From Phocoena phocoena (taxonomy: Eukaryota; Chordata; Mammalia; Artiodactyla; Phocoenidae), in NCBI RefSeq assembly GCF_963924675.1, contig NC_089226.1, forward strand, positions 44,037,124 through 44,101,123: a DNA stretch of 64,000 nt, given 5' to 3'. Below are positions 22,660-34,699 of the stretch, piece after piece (the first letter of the stretch is position 1; each line of letters opens with the position of its first letter). Below the pieces are notes generated by a model that worked only from the letters and a program-made list of their open reading frames with translations, was not told where the DNA came from and did no database searches. The position numbers and the translations under genes were made by a program.

Positions 22660-23765
22660 CAAAGGAAACCATAAACAGAACAAAAAGGCAACACACAGAA
22701 TGGGAGAAAATATTTGCAAATGAAGTGATCGACAAGGGATTAATCTCCAAAATATACAAACAGCTCATGCAGCTCAATATCAAAAAAACAAACAACCTAA
22801 TTAAAAATGGGCAGAAGACCTAAATAGACATTTCTCCAAAGAAGACATACAGATGGCCAAGAGGCATATGAAAAGATGCTCTAACATCTTTACTAACTAT
22901 TAGAGAAACACTAACTAGAGAAATGCAAATCAAAACTACAATGAGGTATCACCTCACACTGGTCAGAATGGCCGCCATCAAAAAATCTACAAACGATAAG
23001 TGCTGGAGAGGGTGTGGAGAAAAGGGAACCCTCCTACACTTTTGGTGGGAATGTAAATTGGTACAGCCACTATGGAGAACAGTATGGAGGTTCCTTAAAA
23101 ACCTAAAAATAGAACTACCATATGATCCAGCAATCCCACTCCTGGGCATATATCCAGAGAAAACCATAATTTGAAAAGAAACATGTACCCCAATGGTGAT
23201 TGCAACACTATTTACAATAGCCAGGACATGGAAGCAACCTAGATGTCCAACAGAGGAATGGATAAAGAAGATGTGGTACATATATACAGTGGGATATTAC
23301 TTGGCCACAAAAAAGAACAAAATAATGCCATTTGCAGCAACATGGATGGACCTAGAGATTGTCATACTGAGTGAAGTATGTTAGACAGACAAAGACAAAT
23401 ATCATATGATATCGCTTATATGTGGAATCTATAAAAATGGTACAAATGAACTTATTTACAAAACAGAAATACAGTCACAGATGTTGAAAACAAACTTATG
23501 GCTACCAAGGGGGGAAGGGGGGGATAAATTGGGAGATTGGGATTGACATATACACACTGCTATATATAAAATAGATAACTAATAAGAACCTACTGTATTT
23601 CACAGTGGACTCTACTCAATTCTCTGTAATGACCTATATGGGAAAAGAATCTTAAAAAGAGTGGATATATGTATATGTATAACTGATTCACCTTGCTGTA
23701 GAGCAAAAACTAACACAACATTGTAAATCAACTATACTCCAATAAAAAAACCTGTAATAAACATT
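22660..23765 (+). mobile_element. 5'-truncated L1 (ORF2 C-terminus and 3' UTR)
   Basis: ORF2 C-terminal reading includes [20 protein letters not shown] (22980-23060) and [18 protein letters not shown] (23100-23155). After the ORF2 end the 3' UTR follows with a G-run block and 'tatactccaataaaaaaacc' near 23735-23760. Stops break the frame, so it is dead. Confidence 0.93.
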
Positions 23766-24509
23766 CTTGAACAAAAAAACAAAAACAGAAACAGAATTCC
23801 ATGACTTCTACTTAATCTGTAAACACAGAACCCTTGCACTCTAAATTACACATTAAATAATGTAGCTTGTAAAGACAAGAACTCTCTTCTCCAAGTGATT
23901 TTCTATCTTTTTAAAGTTTTCAATCTTTTAAAGTTGGAGGGTGGTTATATGAACATATATATTTGCAAAACTCTTTTCACTATACATTGAAAATCTGAGC
24001 ATTTTATTGTATATAAATCATAAATCACAAAAATTGATTTAAATAAAAACATAGGTGTATAGGTAAATGAGAATATTTCTTAGTGATTCCTCTAAATTCC
24101 ACTCTTTTAAACTAATTAATTCTCATTCTCCTAAACTAGGAGAATCTTTGCAGACAAGTTTCTTTGCTTTGAAGTTTTGAGAAATAGAATATTTAGCTTT
24201 TCAATCAAATGATAGAATGGGATTGTAAAAGGACATGTTTTAAGAAAAAATATAGAGGGTTTCAGTTAAATTTTATTACTAAAATCAAGCGTGTTTATCT
24301 TTTTAAGAAATGTATATAGAAGTATAGGAAATAAGAAGCTCAAAGTAATCTTTTACACACTTCTTTCCTTTCCTACACCATATCACCTTCCAGAGCTAAG
24401 TATTGTAAACATTTTAGTATTAATCCTTCCAGACATTTTTCGATGCATATACACAATACCTTTAAAAATACAAAATGATATCACGCTATGCATTTATTTG
24501 TTTTTTTAT

Positions 24510-24840
24510 TTTAAGAAAGCTTTCAATTGATGTGTACATACTTACAGAAAAGTACACAAATCATAATCGTACAGCTTCATGAATTTTTAGGAGGGACAAA
24601 CAATGATAATTCAGCATCAGGATCAAGAAACAGAACTTTACCAGGAACTCCAGATGCCCTCCTCAATCCCCTTTACGTCACTACTCCTCACATTGAATAA
24701 TATCCACTATTCTATCCTGAATTCTAACACCAACGTTTAGTTTTGCAGTTTCTATAAATAGAATTACATAGTATATTTACTTTTGTGTTCGGCATCTTTC
24801 ACTCAGAATTACATTTGTGAGATACTTTCAGTGGTGTACT
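24510..24840 (-). mobile_element. old L1M fragment, minus (left part)
   Basis: Complement of an L1M 3' UTR: 'agtacacaaatcataatcgtacagcttcatgaatttttag...' and 'tataaatagaattacatagtat'. Continues at about 25376. Confidence 0.6.
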
Positions 24841-25375
24841 AGTAAATCAGCTCTGGCAAGGGAGGGAAAAGCCCTGATTTGTGGCATCTCTTAATTTCCA
24901 TGATGCAAATACTCCCACAGTGGTAGAGTTAAAGCTAACACGTGATGTATGTGAGTTGGAAGGAGATGCCCGTAATTGCCCTTTTTGGGGTTGCATTGGG
25001 TCTTTGTTGCTGCGCATGGGCTTTTCTCTAGTTGCAGCGAGCGGGGGTTACTCTTCGTTGCGCTGCGTGGGCTTCTCATTGCAATAGCTTCTCTTGCTGC
25101 AGAGCACAGGCTCTCGGCACATGGGTTTCAGTATTTTCAGGGCACGGTCTCAGTACTTGTGGCTCGCAGGCCCTAGAGCACGCAGGCTTCAGTGGTTGTG
25201 GTGCACGGGCTTAGTTGCCCTGTGGCATGTGGGATCTTCCTGGACCAGGGATCGAACCCGTGTCCCCTGCATTGGCAGGTGGACTCTTTACTGCTGCGCC
25301 ACCAGAGAAGACCCCCATAATTGCCTCTTGTAAGCTGGTAGGAGCAGGCTCCAGCGTACTACTGGGCCGTATTTT
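24840..25375. mobile_element. probable hAT-type MITE inserted in the L1M, later hit by a SINE
   Basis: The flanks of the SINE (24840-24968 and 25326-25375) are not L1. Short imperfect terminal inverted repeats (cagtggtgtac at the left, cgtactactgg at the right) suggest a small DNA transposon, MER3-like. Weak. Confidence 0.3.
24981..25313 (-). mobile_element. CHR-1-type full SINE with 12-bp target duplication
   Basis: Complement of a long tRNA-derived SINE: 'ggttgcattgggtctttgttg' near the left and 'ccctgcattggcaggtggac...gcgccaccagagaagac' at the right end. The duplication ccc(g/a)taattgcc lies at 24969-24980 and 25314-25325. Confidence 0.9.
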
Positions 25376-25790
25376 TCCCATGTACCAATCATTCACTCAT
25401 TCTCTGGGCTATGAACTAACCAACTGTACAAATATGCCACCATCTATTTATCCATTTTCCTCTTGATAGACATCTAGATCATCTCTAGTTCTCAGCTGTT
25501 AGAAACTGTGCTTCTACGAACATTTGGCGATTATATGTATTTATTTCTGTGGGTATATATCTAGAAGTCACTCTTACCAGCAGTGTATGTGAAATTCTAA
25601 TTCCTCCATATGCTTGCCAACTAAATTGTATTTCCCTGACAGCTAATAAAATAGAACAGCTTCTCCTAAGTTTGTTGCCCCACTTGTATTCTTTGAAGTG
25701 ACTGTTCAAGTGTTTTGTCCAATTTTCTGTTGGGTATTCTGACTTTTTCTTTTGGTGTTTTTGTAGGAATTTTTTTGTACTTATGCCTAT
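25376..25790 (-). mobile_element. old L1M fragment, minus (right part)
   Basis: Complement of the L1 ORF2 end and 3' UTR: 'cagctgttagaaactgtgcttctacgaacat', 'ttccctgacagctaat', 'aagtgttttgtccaattttc'. The same element as 24510-24840. Confidence 0.6.
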
Positions 25791-26559
25791 AATTTTATAA
25801 TACGTTTGTTTTACTCAATAATGCAGACTTTCATGTTAGTACATACATTTTTTCCTTTATTGTTTTTGGTAGTCTTATAATATTTTAAAGAATAGATGTG
25901 AAAAATAGATTTTTTCATTCTTAAGCATACCAAACATTTCTATGTGTATCTGATTCATAGGAGAGTTTAACATATTGGATCAAAGCTGAAATCTGTCCTG
26001 GAAAGTAGCACCAGGAATTTTGTTATGAATAAATATTTAAAAGGAAGAGTGGCCCTTAAAGAACTTGAAAAATGAAAAGGTATTCTCCGGTCTGATGAAA
26101 ATGAAAGGGCCATTTTATTCCACACACAGCAGAATAATCACAGAATGCTGGTGATTCTAGTTTAGTAAGAAGCAAGGTGAGTGTGATTTGGATAGGATAA
26201 AGTAAAAATTGTTGAGATTTGTTTGGAATATAAAAGTAAGAGCTCAGCCAGAAGTTCATTAGGAATAACTATTGGCAAAGGTCACAGTTTTGAAGGTCTG
26301 TAGTGGGAATTCTGAGAAAAAATACATTATTAAGACCTAGACTAAAGAGAATTAAATTAGCAAGTGTCTAAAGAAATATCTTCCTCAGAGTTCTTGAGAA
26401 CATATGGAGAATGGTAAACTAAAGATTCAATTAAATGAAATTTTATTGGGAGAGGGGAGGAGTGTTGATTGGTGGGATGTTTCATTGTTTAAGCTAGAAA
26501 CTAAAAACTCTGTTTTTTGGGATTTTGGTTTTGTTTGTTTTCTAAATAATTGGAAATCT

Positions 26560-27190
26560 TTTACACTATTGTTGGGAATGCAAAATGGTGCAGCCACAAT
26601 GGAAAACAGCATGAAGGATCCTCAAAAATTTAAAAAGAACTACCTTGTGATCCAGCCGTCCCACTTCTGGATATATATCCAGAAGGATTGAAAGCAGGAC
26701 TCGAAGAGATATTAGTACTTCCATATTAATTGCAGCCATATTCACATAAGATAAGATGTAGAAGCAACCTAAATGTCCATCAACCAATGAAAGGATTTTT
26801 AAAAAATAAAGTAGGTATACATAACATAGAATACCATTCAGCCTTAAATAAAAGGGAATCCTGCAATATGTGACAACACTGATGAAACTTGAGGACATTA
26901 CGCTGAGTGAAATAGACAGTCACAGCAGGGAAATACTGCATGCTTCAACCTATATGAAGTATCTAAAGTAGTCAAACTTGTAGAAGCATAGAATAGCATG
27001 GTGGTTGCTAGGGAGTTGCTAATGAAGGGCTATAGAATTTCCGTTATGCAAGATGAATAAGTTCTAGACATATGCTGCATCACACTGTGTCCACAGATAA
27101 TACTACAGAATAGAGAGCAGTGTTGTTTGGAACACTTAAAGAGCTGTTACGAGGTCAGATACATTAAATATTCTTACCACCATTAAAAAA
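26560..27190 (+). mobile_element. old L1M fragment
   Basis: ORF2 C-terminal DNA is readable in pieces: 'ttgttgggaatgcaaaatggtgcagccac' (26570s), 'gaagcaacctaaatgtccatcaacc' (26760s), and 'catagaataccattcagcc' (26825). Broken reading frame. Confidence 0.8.
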
Positions 27191-27569
27191 GAGCAAAAAA
27201 ACTAGATGGCAATTCTAAAACTAAAGGACGCTAAAAGGCTCCAAATATAACCAAAACAATACATTAACAAAAATTTAGTTTTTAAAATGTGGTATCTTAG
27301 ATTCATTGAGAGTATTCACTTTGAAAATATTCACAAAAAATATTATTGAAAAGACACAAACATTCACACATACAAATATGCCAAAGTACATATTTTCAAA
27401 GTCATGGCTTTGAAATCAGACATATTTGATTTTAAATCTACCTCAGGTGCTCACATACACAATTATAGGTAAATTGTTCGGTTTTACCCCTTTTATAGTC
27501 TCTACCAACTCCACAGAAAAGGCTCTTCTCAAAGTTACCAAGACAGTGGTCAATTCTCTTTGCTCCTCA

Positions 27570-27662
27570 TTTTCTCTCTCTCTCTATTTCTCTCTCTCTC
27601 CCTGTCTCTGTCTGTCTGTCTGTCTCTCTCTCTCTGTCTCCCTCTTTCCCTCTCTCTCTTTT
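27570..27662. repeat. (TC)n / (TCTG)n simple repeat
   Basis: Pyrimidine-rich run of ctctctct with tgtctgtctgtc inside; polymorphic length would be expected. Confidence 0.9.
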
Positions 27663-28794
27663 ATTAGTGGAATGGACTCCACCTTGGCACTGTATAGCCA
27701 TGAGTTATCTACACCCATATGGAAATCTGTTTCTACCAAATGGGAAAAAACCTGACCAAAGTGTAGGTTTCCATTAAGATCAGAGTTCTCTAGACCTATG
27801 TAGGAAGAATTTTAAATAACATAAGAACCAAAAGAAAATTAAACCCAGTGATGTAACCACCTGAGTGAGGTTGCAGAGTCTTGTGAGAAGAAAAATTAAG
27901 TCATATTTAAACCCAAGCATGTAATCTCTGTTGGTTATTAGACCTACAAGACTATTAAGTGAATTGATATAGTGACTACAAATAGGGTATCACAGGCATA
28001 GTATCTCTGGTCAGTATCTCAGGTAAATATGCCAAACATGTAAGAGAGTATCCTTGAAGACTCTTTGTGATGACACCAATACTTCCTTTGTGAGAAAGCA
28101 TATTTTTACCTCTAGAATATTTAGATTTAAACATAGACATGTTTAGGTAATCAAATTAATTATTTATTATTACATTAATTATTATTTCAAAACTGTGCTG
28201 TGTGATATTTAGGAGAATTTGGCCTATTCGATTAGACTTGATTCTAATATAAGCTACATAATTGAGTAATTCAGTTAACTTTTGGGTTTTATATTGAAAT
28301 TACTTACTATATTTATATGCAGTTTTACTGAAATATGTAAAAGAAGTTAATATTCCCCATAATTATAAATTAATTTTTTTAGACTTATAAGGATTAATTT
28401 TAAGTACTTGATAAGGTTTTTCAGGTGATTGAATTGCTTAAAAATTAACAGAATACATTAAATGCTGTTTAAAATGTTTGACAGTATTTAATTAACTGTG
28501 TAAAATAAGACTAAAATTATGAAAGGTCCCAGGGTTATTGCTAAAATTTACTTGATTTATTAATTGAATAAGATACATATACTGAAACTAAAGTTAAGAA
28601 AGAACAAGTTCTTTTCTAAATTTCAAACTTCAATCAACCAAATATAGATTATAAAAATTAAAGTAAAATTCTGAATAGTTTTTTTTCTATATAAAACCTG
28701 CCCTTAAGGATATTCAAAACAATTTTTTAAATGTTACAATACAGATCCTCAAAGAGTTTAGTAAAGTGAAATGCTAGTTCCCCAATTAACACTT
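27663..28794. other. no recognisable feature
   Basis: AT-rich intergenic DNA; no repeat or gene recognised by eye. Confidence 0.5.
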
Positions 28795-28985
28795 TCTCTT
28801 CCAGACCAGATGACATCACTTCTCTCAAACTGGCATTCCTTCTCAGTCTCCTTTGCCAGCTCCTCCTTTACCAGCCCTTTAAATGTTGGACTGTCTCAAG
28901 GCTCTGCCTTTGGCCCTGTGCTCTCTTCTTTCTATAGCATCTCTTGAGGTGATTTCAAACTCTAAGTATGATCCATGCTCTGGTA
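28795..28985 (+). mobile_element. L2 LINE fragment (coding part)
   Basis: 'tctcagtctcctttgccagctcctcctttaccagccctttaaatgttgg' is a well-preserved L2 ORF2 segment. The L2 order seems to resume at about 29420-29513 and 30012-30110, split by two later elements. Confidence 0.75.
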
Positions 28986-28989
28986 GAAA

Positions 28990-29420
28990 CTGCTTACCAA
29001 AAACATTTCCTGTTTCCTAGGCATACAGCTAGGCCAGAAGTTCTCAGTCTCCCTTGAAGTTAGGTAGGCCCACATTACTGTGTAAGAGTTAATAAAATAT
29101 AGGAGGAAGTGATATATACCACCGCCAAGGCTAGCCTTTAAATACTTCCTACATAATCCTCTCTCTTCACTTCAATCATTTGGCTGAATACACAAGACCT
29201 AGGAGAGATATCAGAGGCTCTAGGGGGCGGTATTGCCTCAAGATGGAAAGAGCATCCATTTCTGAATCATTACTTGGAGGAGTAACCAGGAATCAAGAGT
29301 GCTCACTGGATTTTATAGATGTGAAAAATAAACTTCTATTTTTTTTAATCCTATAGATTTGTCACAGAAGTCAGTGTCACTAATATCACTGATCTTGATA
29401 GAATCCTCCATTTTTTCATG
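28990..29420. mobile_element. old LTR-like repeat inside the L2
   Basis: 'gaagtgatatataccac...gcctcaagatggaaagagc...gaaaaataaacttctatt' resembles an old mammalian LTR with its AATAAA. Class uncertain. Confidence 0.4.
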
Positions 29421-29513
29421 TTTTTTGTCAGCCTAGACTTCACTCCTGGGATCCAGAATTAAACATCCAATTGCTTAATTGAAATCTCCACCTGAGAGTC
29501 TATCAGGCCCACC

Positions 29514-30012
29514 AGTATTAGTCAGGGTTCTACAGAGAAACAGAACTGATAGGCTGTATAGAGATATACAAAAGAGAAGATTTATTATAGGAACTGACTC
29601 ACATGGTTATGGAGGCCAAGAAGTCCCACAGTCTGCTGCCTGGAAGCTGGAGAGCTAGGAGAGCTGATGGTGTAATTCAGTCCTCAACCGAAGGCCCGAG
29701 AAGGGGCGTGGTAGGGGTGTGTCTCTCGTGTAAGCCTTCAAGCCTGAAGGCCCAAGAACCACTTCCTCTGATGTCTGAGTTCAGGAAAAGATGAACGACC
29801 CAGCTGAAGAAGAGAGAGAGGAATCTCATCTTTCCTTCACCTGTTTGTCCTGTTAGGACCCCAGTCACGTTGGTAAGGGCGAATCTTCTTTACTCAGTTT
29901 ACTGAATCAGATGCTAATCTCTTCCAGAGACACCCTCACAGATACACCCAGAAATAATGTTCTACCAGCTCTCTGGGCACCCTTTAATCCAGTCAAGTTG
30001 ATACATAAAAGT
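29514..30012. mobile_element. old mammalian-wide repeat, probable LTR or related element
   Basis: The left end 'gtattagtcagggttctacagagaaacagaactgatagg' and right end 'ccagtcaagttgatacataa' are the known ends of an abundant mammalian repeat. Family name not certain from memory. Confidence 0.55.
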
Positions 30013-30164
30013 CACTTCACTACCACCCCCAACACATTTACTGTCCACTCCAGCATCACCCCCACCTCCACCCAGACTTCCCTATCTGCCCTATCTGAAT
30101 AAATGACACCATTCTCCATTGCTGTTCAGGATAAAAGCCTAAGGTATTCTTTATCCATTTACCA

Positions 30165-30240
30165 AGGAAATATTTATTGAGTCTCCTATGCATCAGGAAC
30201 TATGCCAGGTGCAGCAGATACAATAGTAAACAAGGTAAAC
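30165..30240 (-). mobile_element. L2 LINE 3' end, minus
   Basis: 'aggaaatatttattgagtctcctatgcatcaggaactatgccagg' is the complement of the L2 3' end. Confidence 0.65.
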
Positions 30241-30869
30241 CTGGTTGCTGTTCTCTCTTTTAGTCATATCCAACCACCACTAGGGTCCTCCTAAAAAATA
30301 AATGTGATCATATCTGACTCTTGCTTGAAAATCTTTGCCTTTACTCTTTTATTCCCTTCAAAATAAAGTTGAATTGTTTTCATCAGGATATGCACATTTT
30401 CCCAGGACCTTATACTAATCTATTCTTGTAGTGGACATCTACCTTGAAAACCTCATGCCTCTGGGTACAGTTAGTTGAATGAAGAAAAGATACCTGATTC
30501 CATTTAGCAGACGGTATTCTTTGCTGAGGTATTGAATTGTAGTTTGAAGTGGCTGGAAGTGTTACATATGCGACCGGTCAGCTTCTGCCTACCACATGGA
30601 TACATTCACAGAGAACTGGGATTAACTAGAAAGTATAATAAAGCACGTGTCCAGAGAGGAGCAGAGATAGTATTAGAAATGGAGTACTCCCTTAATTCCT
30701 GACCTTGATCTTGATTCCAGGGTTTCTTGACACCCAGTGTCATTCCTACCCTTGGGTTCTATGAGATACTCTTGTGTCCTTGTAATAAACCCCTACCCCT
30801 TTGTCCATTCTCCCTTTTGCTTAAACTAATTTTAGTTTATTTTACTTGCAACACTGAATCCTGAATATT

Positions 30870-31280
30870 TAAGCTCTTCAACCTCATCTCTCCTTCAACT
30901 CTACTCTCCCATTCTCTAATCCCGTCATCTATCATAAAAACTTGTTACATAAAATTTCAAATGGTTTCTGAAACATTCTTGGCTGTTTTGTGGCATTAGG
31001 CTTTTATAAAATCTGTCTCGTGCCTCAAATGCCCATTACCACTTAGCTTTCTGGAAATGTTCTAGTTGTATATTAAGGTTTTTCTCAAATATCATCTCTG
31101 CAGTTCACTTTTTCTGGATTTTGCCAAGAAGACGTTTTCATCTTCTGTGTTTCCATAGTACTCCATCTACACATCTGTTACAGCATAAAGGACATGAAAT
31201 TACTATTGAGAGATTTTCTTCCACATTAGACTAACTCAAGTGTAGGAACGGTCTTTAATTCTGAAAAGCATTTGGGTTAG
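30870..31280 (+). mobile_element. L2-like fragment
   Basis: 'tttctcaaatatcatctctgcagttcactttttctggattttgcc...catctgttacagcataaaggac' follows L2 order with high divergence. Confidence 0.4.
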
Positions 31281-31539
31281 TTTCTATATTTCTGAGAGTA
31301 TACGTGATGTATAGAAATGCTTTGTCTTTAAGCCAACTAAATAGAATACTTTAAAAATTAACTTTGTCAATACCATTGGAAGTAGAAAACTACCACACAC
31401 TGATACATACATAGACATACATAAACATACAGAGAGGCAAAAACAGAGAACTTATGGTTCTAAAATTTTCCCAAGAAGCAGATAGGGTAGGGGTCCCTGG
31501 AGAAAGAGAACCAGACATGGGGTTCTTGACATAAGAAAA

Positions 31540-32100
31540 GCTATTTTTTGGCCTAAGCTATGTTGTGATCTAAGCCTGGCCACAATGCTTGTTCTTGAAC
31601 AGGTCTCGGTAATCAATGATCTTAAAAGAACAAAATAATTCAGGAACAGATGACTGTTATCAGACAAGAGAAGTAAAAATAACAAAGATAATAAATCAGT
31701 TGTAAAGACTCCCAGTTCCACAATGGTAAAGATTAACCTGAAGAACATTTTCGAGCTGTTTCACAGAATTCGGATGCCCTTGAACACTCAACCAGCAGAT
31801 CAGGCGGAACCTAAGGAATGATGATGTTGACCCTTTCTGAATTCAATCAACTAGAGCTTGGACTCTGTCGAACTTTGCCCTAATGCTATACTGAATTCTC
31901 CTCTGCTCAAACCCCCTCATGAGAATGTATGTACACTTAGCTTAAAACTTCCCCAATGTTGCTGTCCAGGGAGACACTGCTGTGGGAAAGATCCCTGGTC
32001 CACTCCTTACTTGCTGCAAGTAATACATCCTTCCTTCAGATCTTTGACTTGGTGGTGCAATTTGGCTGACACCCACCAGGGGGCGAAGCCAGTTTTTTGA
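31540..32100 (+). mobile_element. possible old solo LTR
   Basis: 'atgagaatgtatgtacacttagcttaaaacttccccaatgttgc' and 'ttgctgcaagtaatacatccttcc' then 'ggctgacacccaccaggggg' resemble the R/U5 part of a mammalian ERV LTR. Start is not clear. Confidence 0.4.
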
Positions 32101-32709
32101 TAATAGTATAATAATACAAAACCCACAAGTTTAGAAAAGAGTGGTTGGATCCAAATTGTGTTTCTGGCAGATGCATAAGTTTACCAGCTCAGATGGCACA
32201 AACATTTTATTAATATTTGTGGAGAGTGTTAAGATTTTCCATTTTTTCATTTGCTTAGTTTCCAAATAGCCTTTCCCCTTTTTTTTCTTTTCTTTTCTTT
32301 TTTCTTTTTCCTCTGATAAGAATTACCTCTCTGAAGTTTCTGTTTCAAAGAGATGGCCCTCAGTTCCTAGAGAAGACCAGGTAGAACATTTACGTCTCGA
32401 AGACACAGGGAATGAATGCAAGTTTCTTCAAGAAGGACTTTTGATCCTAAATCCAGAATTTTACAATACAGGTCTTTTGAGATGAATAGAGGAGGTTTGG
32501 GGATTGGTAAAAAGAAAGGTGAGCTTTTAATTGTTTCTAGAGCTGCATTTCTGTTCTTGTAAAGACTTGATCTGTAAGAAAAATACAGTTGTTTTCAATT
32601 CCTCAAAGAATGGGTTGCAACCTAAACGACAATGAAGCTGACCTATCCATTCAACTACATTACCTTCAATTTTCTTTAGGAAAATTAATAAACAGAAACC
32701 TCATTTAGA

Positions 32710-33120
32710 ATGGAGTTGGGAGGCCAGAAGGGGGAGCGCTCATGCCCTACCACTTAACGTCAGTTGCAGACCCAACAGGAAGAAACTTACCTTTAAGTCT
32801 CCAACAGGAAGAAGGTTACTACTTTACTGCCCAGCAGGAAGAAGAAAGAATTTCTCCTTGCTTGGAAACAGACCAGCCAATGAGAGACTGTCACAGCTCA
32901 GCCAATGAAAACTTCCAGTTCCTATACTAGGACTCTCTGTTTATAACAACTCCTTCACTTCTCCCTTTCCTAGAAAAGAACTTTCCTCTCCTTTGTCCTC
33001 CAGACTTGCCTGTAGTCACCACCATAAATTGTATGTCCCAAATTGCATTTTTTTTTTCTGTTCTCAAATAAACTCATTCTGCTGGTAAAATAACTGGCTG
33101 TTTTATTGTGTAGGTCAACA
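32710..33120 (+). mobile_element. retroviral 5' LTR
   Basis: Two CCAAT boxes (32877-32881, 32902-32906), a TTTATAACA TATA-like site near 32940, AATAAA at 33067-33072 and a CA 3' end at 33120 just before a primer-binding site. U3 has three repeats of (c)caacaggaagaa (from about 32771, 32800 and 32829) spaced 29-30 bases. The left limit is approximate. No matching 3' LTR was found downstream, so the provirus is truncated. Confidence 0.75.
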
Positions 33121-33125
33121 TTACT

Positions 33126-33144
33126 TGGTGTCAGAGAGTGGGAT
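33126..33144 (+). other. retroviral primer-binding site, tRNA-Leu type
   Basis: TGGTGTCAGAGAGTGGGAT matches the 3' end complement of tRNA-Leu except for one extra base. Six bases separate it from the LTR end. Confidence 0.65.
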
Positions 33145-33592
33145 CCAGAGAAGACTCCCCAATAACTCTGAGGCTGGTTATTGGGGGTATTCTTTGGTGC
33201 TGGTACCCACAGAGCCCACTGAGCTCACTGGTTTCTTGCAGACCCTGGAGCTGGGCTCTTTTTGCATTTTAAAACTTTCCAGGCTTTATTCACGGGACCT
33301 GCTTCTTTTTTTTTTTTTTTGAAGGTTTTATCCTTTCTGTTAAAGGCTTTATCTTTTTTCTGAGTACTCATTTGGCACTTTGACCTGACTCTTTTGAAAA
33401 GGGGCTGTTCCTATCGGAAATGTGCTGCTAAGCCTTTGGTCAGATTCCTTTGGAACCAGCCTGTACCTATTGAAATTCTGCAGTTTATATTTTTCTTTGC
33501 TTTTCTCTAGAGTAAAACCTCTAAGAAATGGCATCCAAGTTATCTAAAAGTTTTGAGCATGCCCTCTCTTTTCAGAAACCCCAGCTGGTTTT

Positions 33593-33801
33593 TTTTTTTT
33601 TTTTTTTTTTGCCGTACGTGGGCCTCTCTCTGTTGTGGCCTTTCCCGTTGCGGAGCACAGGCTCCGGACGCGCAGGCTCAGCGGCCATGGCTCACGGGCC
33701 CAGCTGCTCCGCGGCATGTGGGATCTTCCCGGACCGGGGCAAGAACCCGCATCCCCTGCATCGGCAGGCGGACGCTCAACCACTGCGCCACCAGGGAAGC
33801 C
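33593..33801 (-). mobile_element. CHR-2-type SINE inside the provirus
   Basis: Target duplication ccccagctggtttt at 33579-33592 and 33802-33815. The complement of the SINE with T-rich tail at the left and 'accactgcgccaccagggaag' at the right. Well preserved. Confidence 0.95.
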
Positions 33802-33853
33802 CCCCAGCTGGTTTTATAAATTAAAATCACAATCACTCCTCACGCACATTTCT

Positions 33854-34064
33854 TTTTTTGGTTTTCTTTTTTTGCGGTACTCGGGCCTGTCACTGTTGGG
33901 CCTCTCCCGTTGTGGAGCACAGGCTCCAGATGTGCGGGCTCAGCGGCCATGGCTCATGGGCCCAGCCGCTCCGCGGCATGTGGGATCTTCCCAGACCGGG
34001 ACATGAACCCGCGTCCCCCGCATCGGCAGGCAGACTCTCAACCACTGCGCCACCAGGGAAGCCC
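33854..34064 (-). mobile_element. second CHR-2-type SINE inside the provirus
   Basis: Target duplication cacatttct at 33845-33853 and 34065-34073. Same orientation as its neighbour only about 50 bases away, but with its own duplication, so an independent insertion. Confidence 0.95.
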
Positions 34065-34699
34065 CACATTTCTATCTAAGTGGACCTACTTAACCAAAAG
34101 TAATTTAGAACACTGATGCCCATTACGGGGAACTTTTTGAACTCCCCAAACTTACTTTTCTTAAAATTGTATTGGACAGCCATCGCTTTAAAATTGTCAA
34201 AACTGAATGGGATACTTATTTCCATTGGTATTTTGAAGCTTTCAAGTGTTATCAGAAGTCTAAAATTTCTTCTCTGAAAAATACAATTTTTAAATAACTG
34301 AGGCAAACAAACAATTAATGAAAGACACAATGGCTTCTGAGGCTGCTCTTTCCCTCCCCCAACATCCCAAGTCTTTTTATCCAGATGCATGGGAGCCATC
34401 CTTATGCTCAGGCCCCACCTCTAGCACCATCTTTCTCCTTCTGTTCTGCACTGCCTCTACCTCCCCTATAACCTCTGCTTCTCCATTCCAATTCTCTCAC
34501 CAAACTTCCCTTTTTTCCTAAAACTTTCTACACTCTCTCCTCCTCTGAACCTATCAGAACCTGCCCCTTTAAAGTTAAGTCTTCTGATGATACAAACAAA
34601 CCTCAAGTTTTTTATGTTCCCTGGACTAAGGCCAAATTGTGAGCCACAGTTAAAGAGTTTCCTAAAGTAACTAAGGATGACCCCCACCCCATAGGTTTG

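Noticed and set aside
27426..27755. 109-codon frame rich in Leu and Ser
   Set aside because: Runs through the (TC)n simple repeat.
34318..34521. Plus-strand frame upstream of gag with Pro/Ser-rich reading
   Set aside because: Could be the gag matrix region, but the frame is broken and similarity is too weak to annotate separately.
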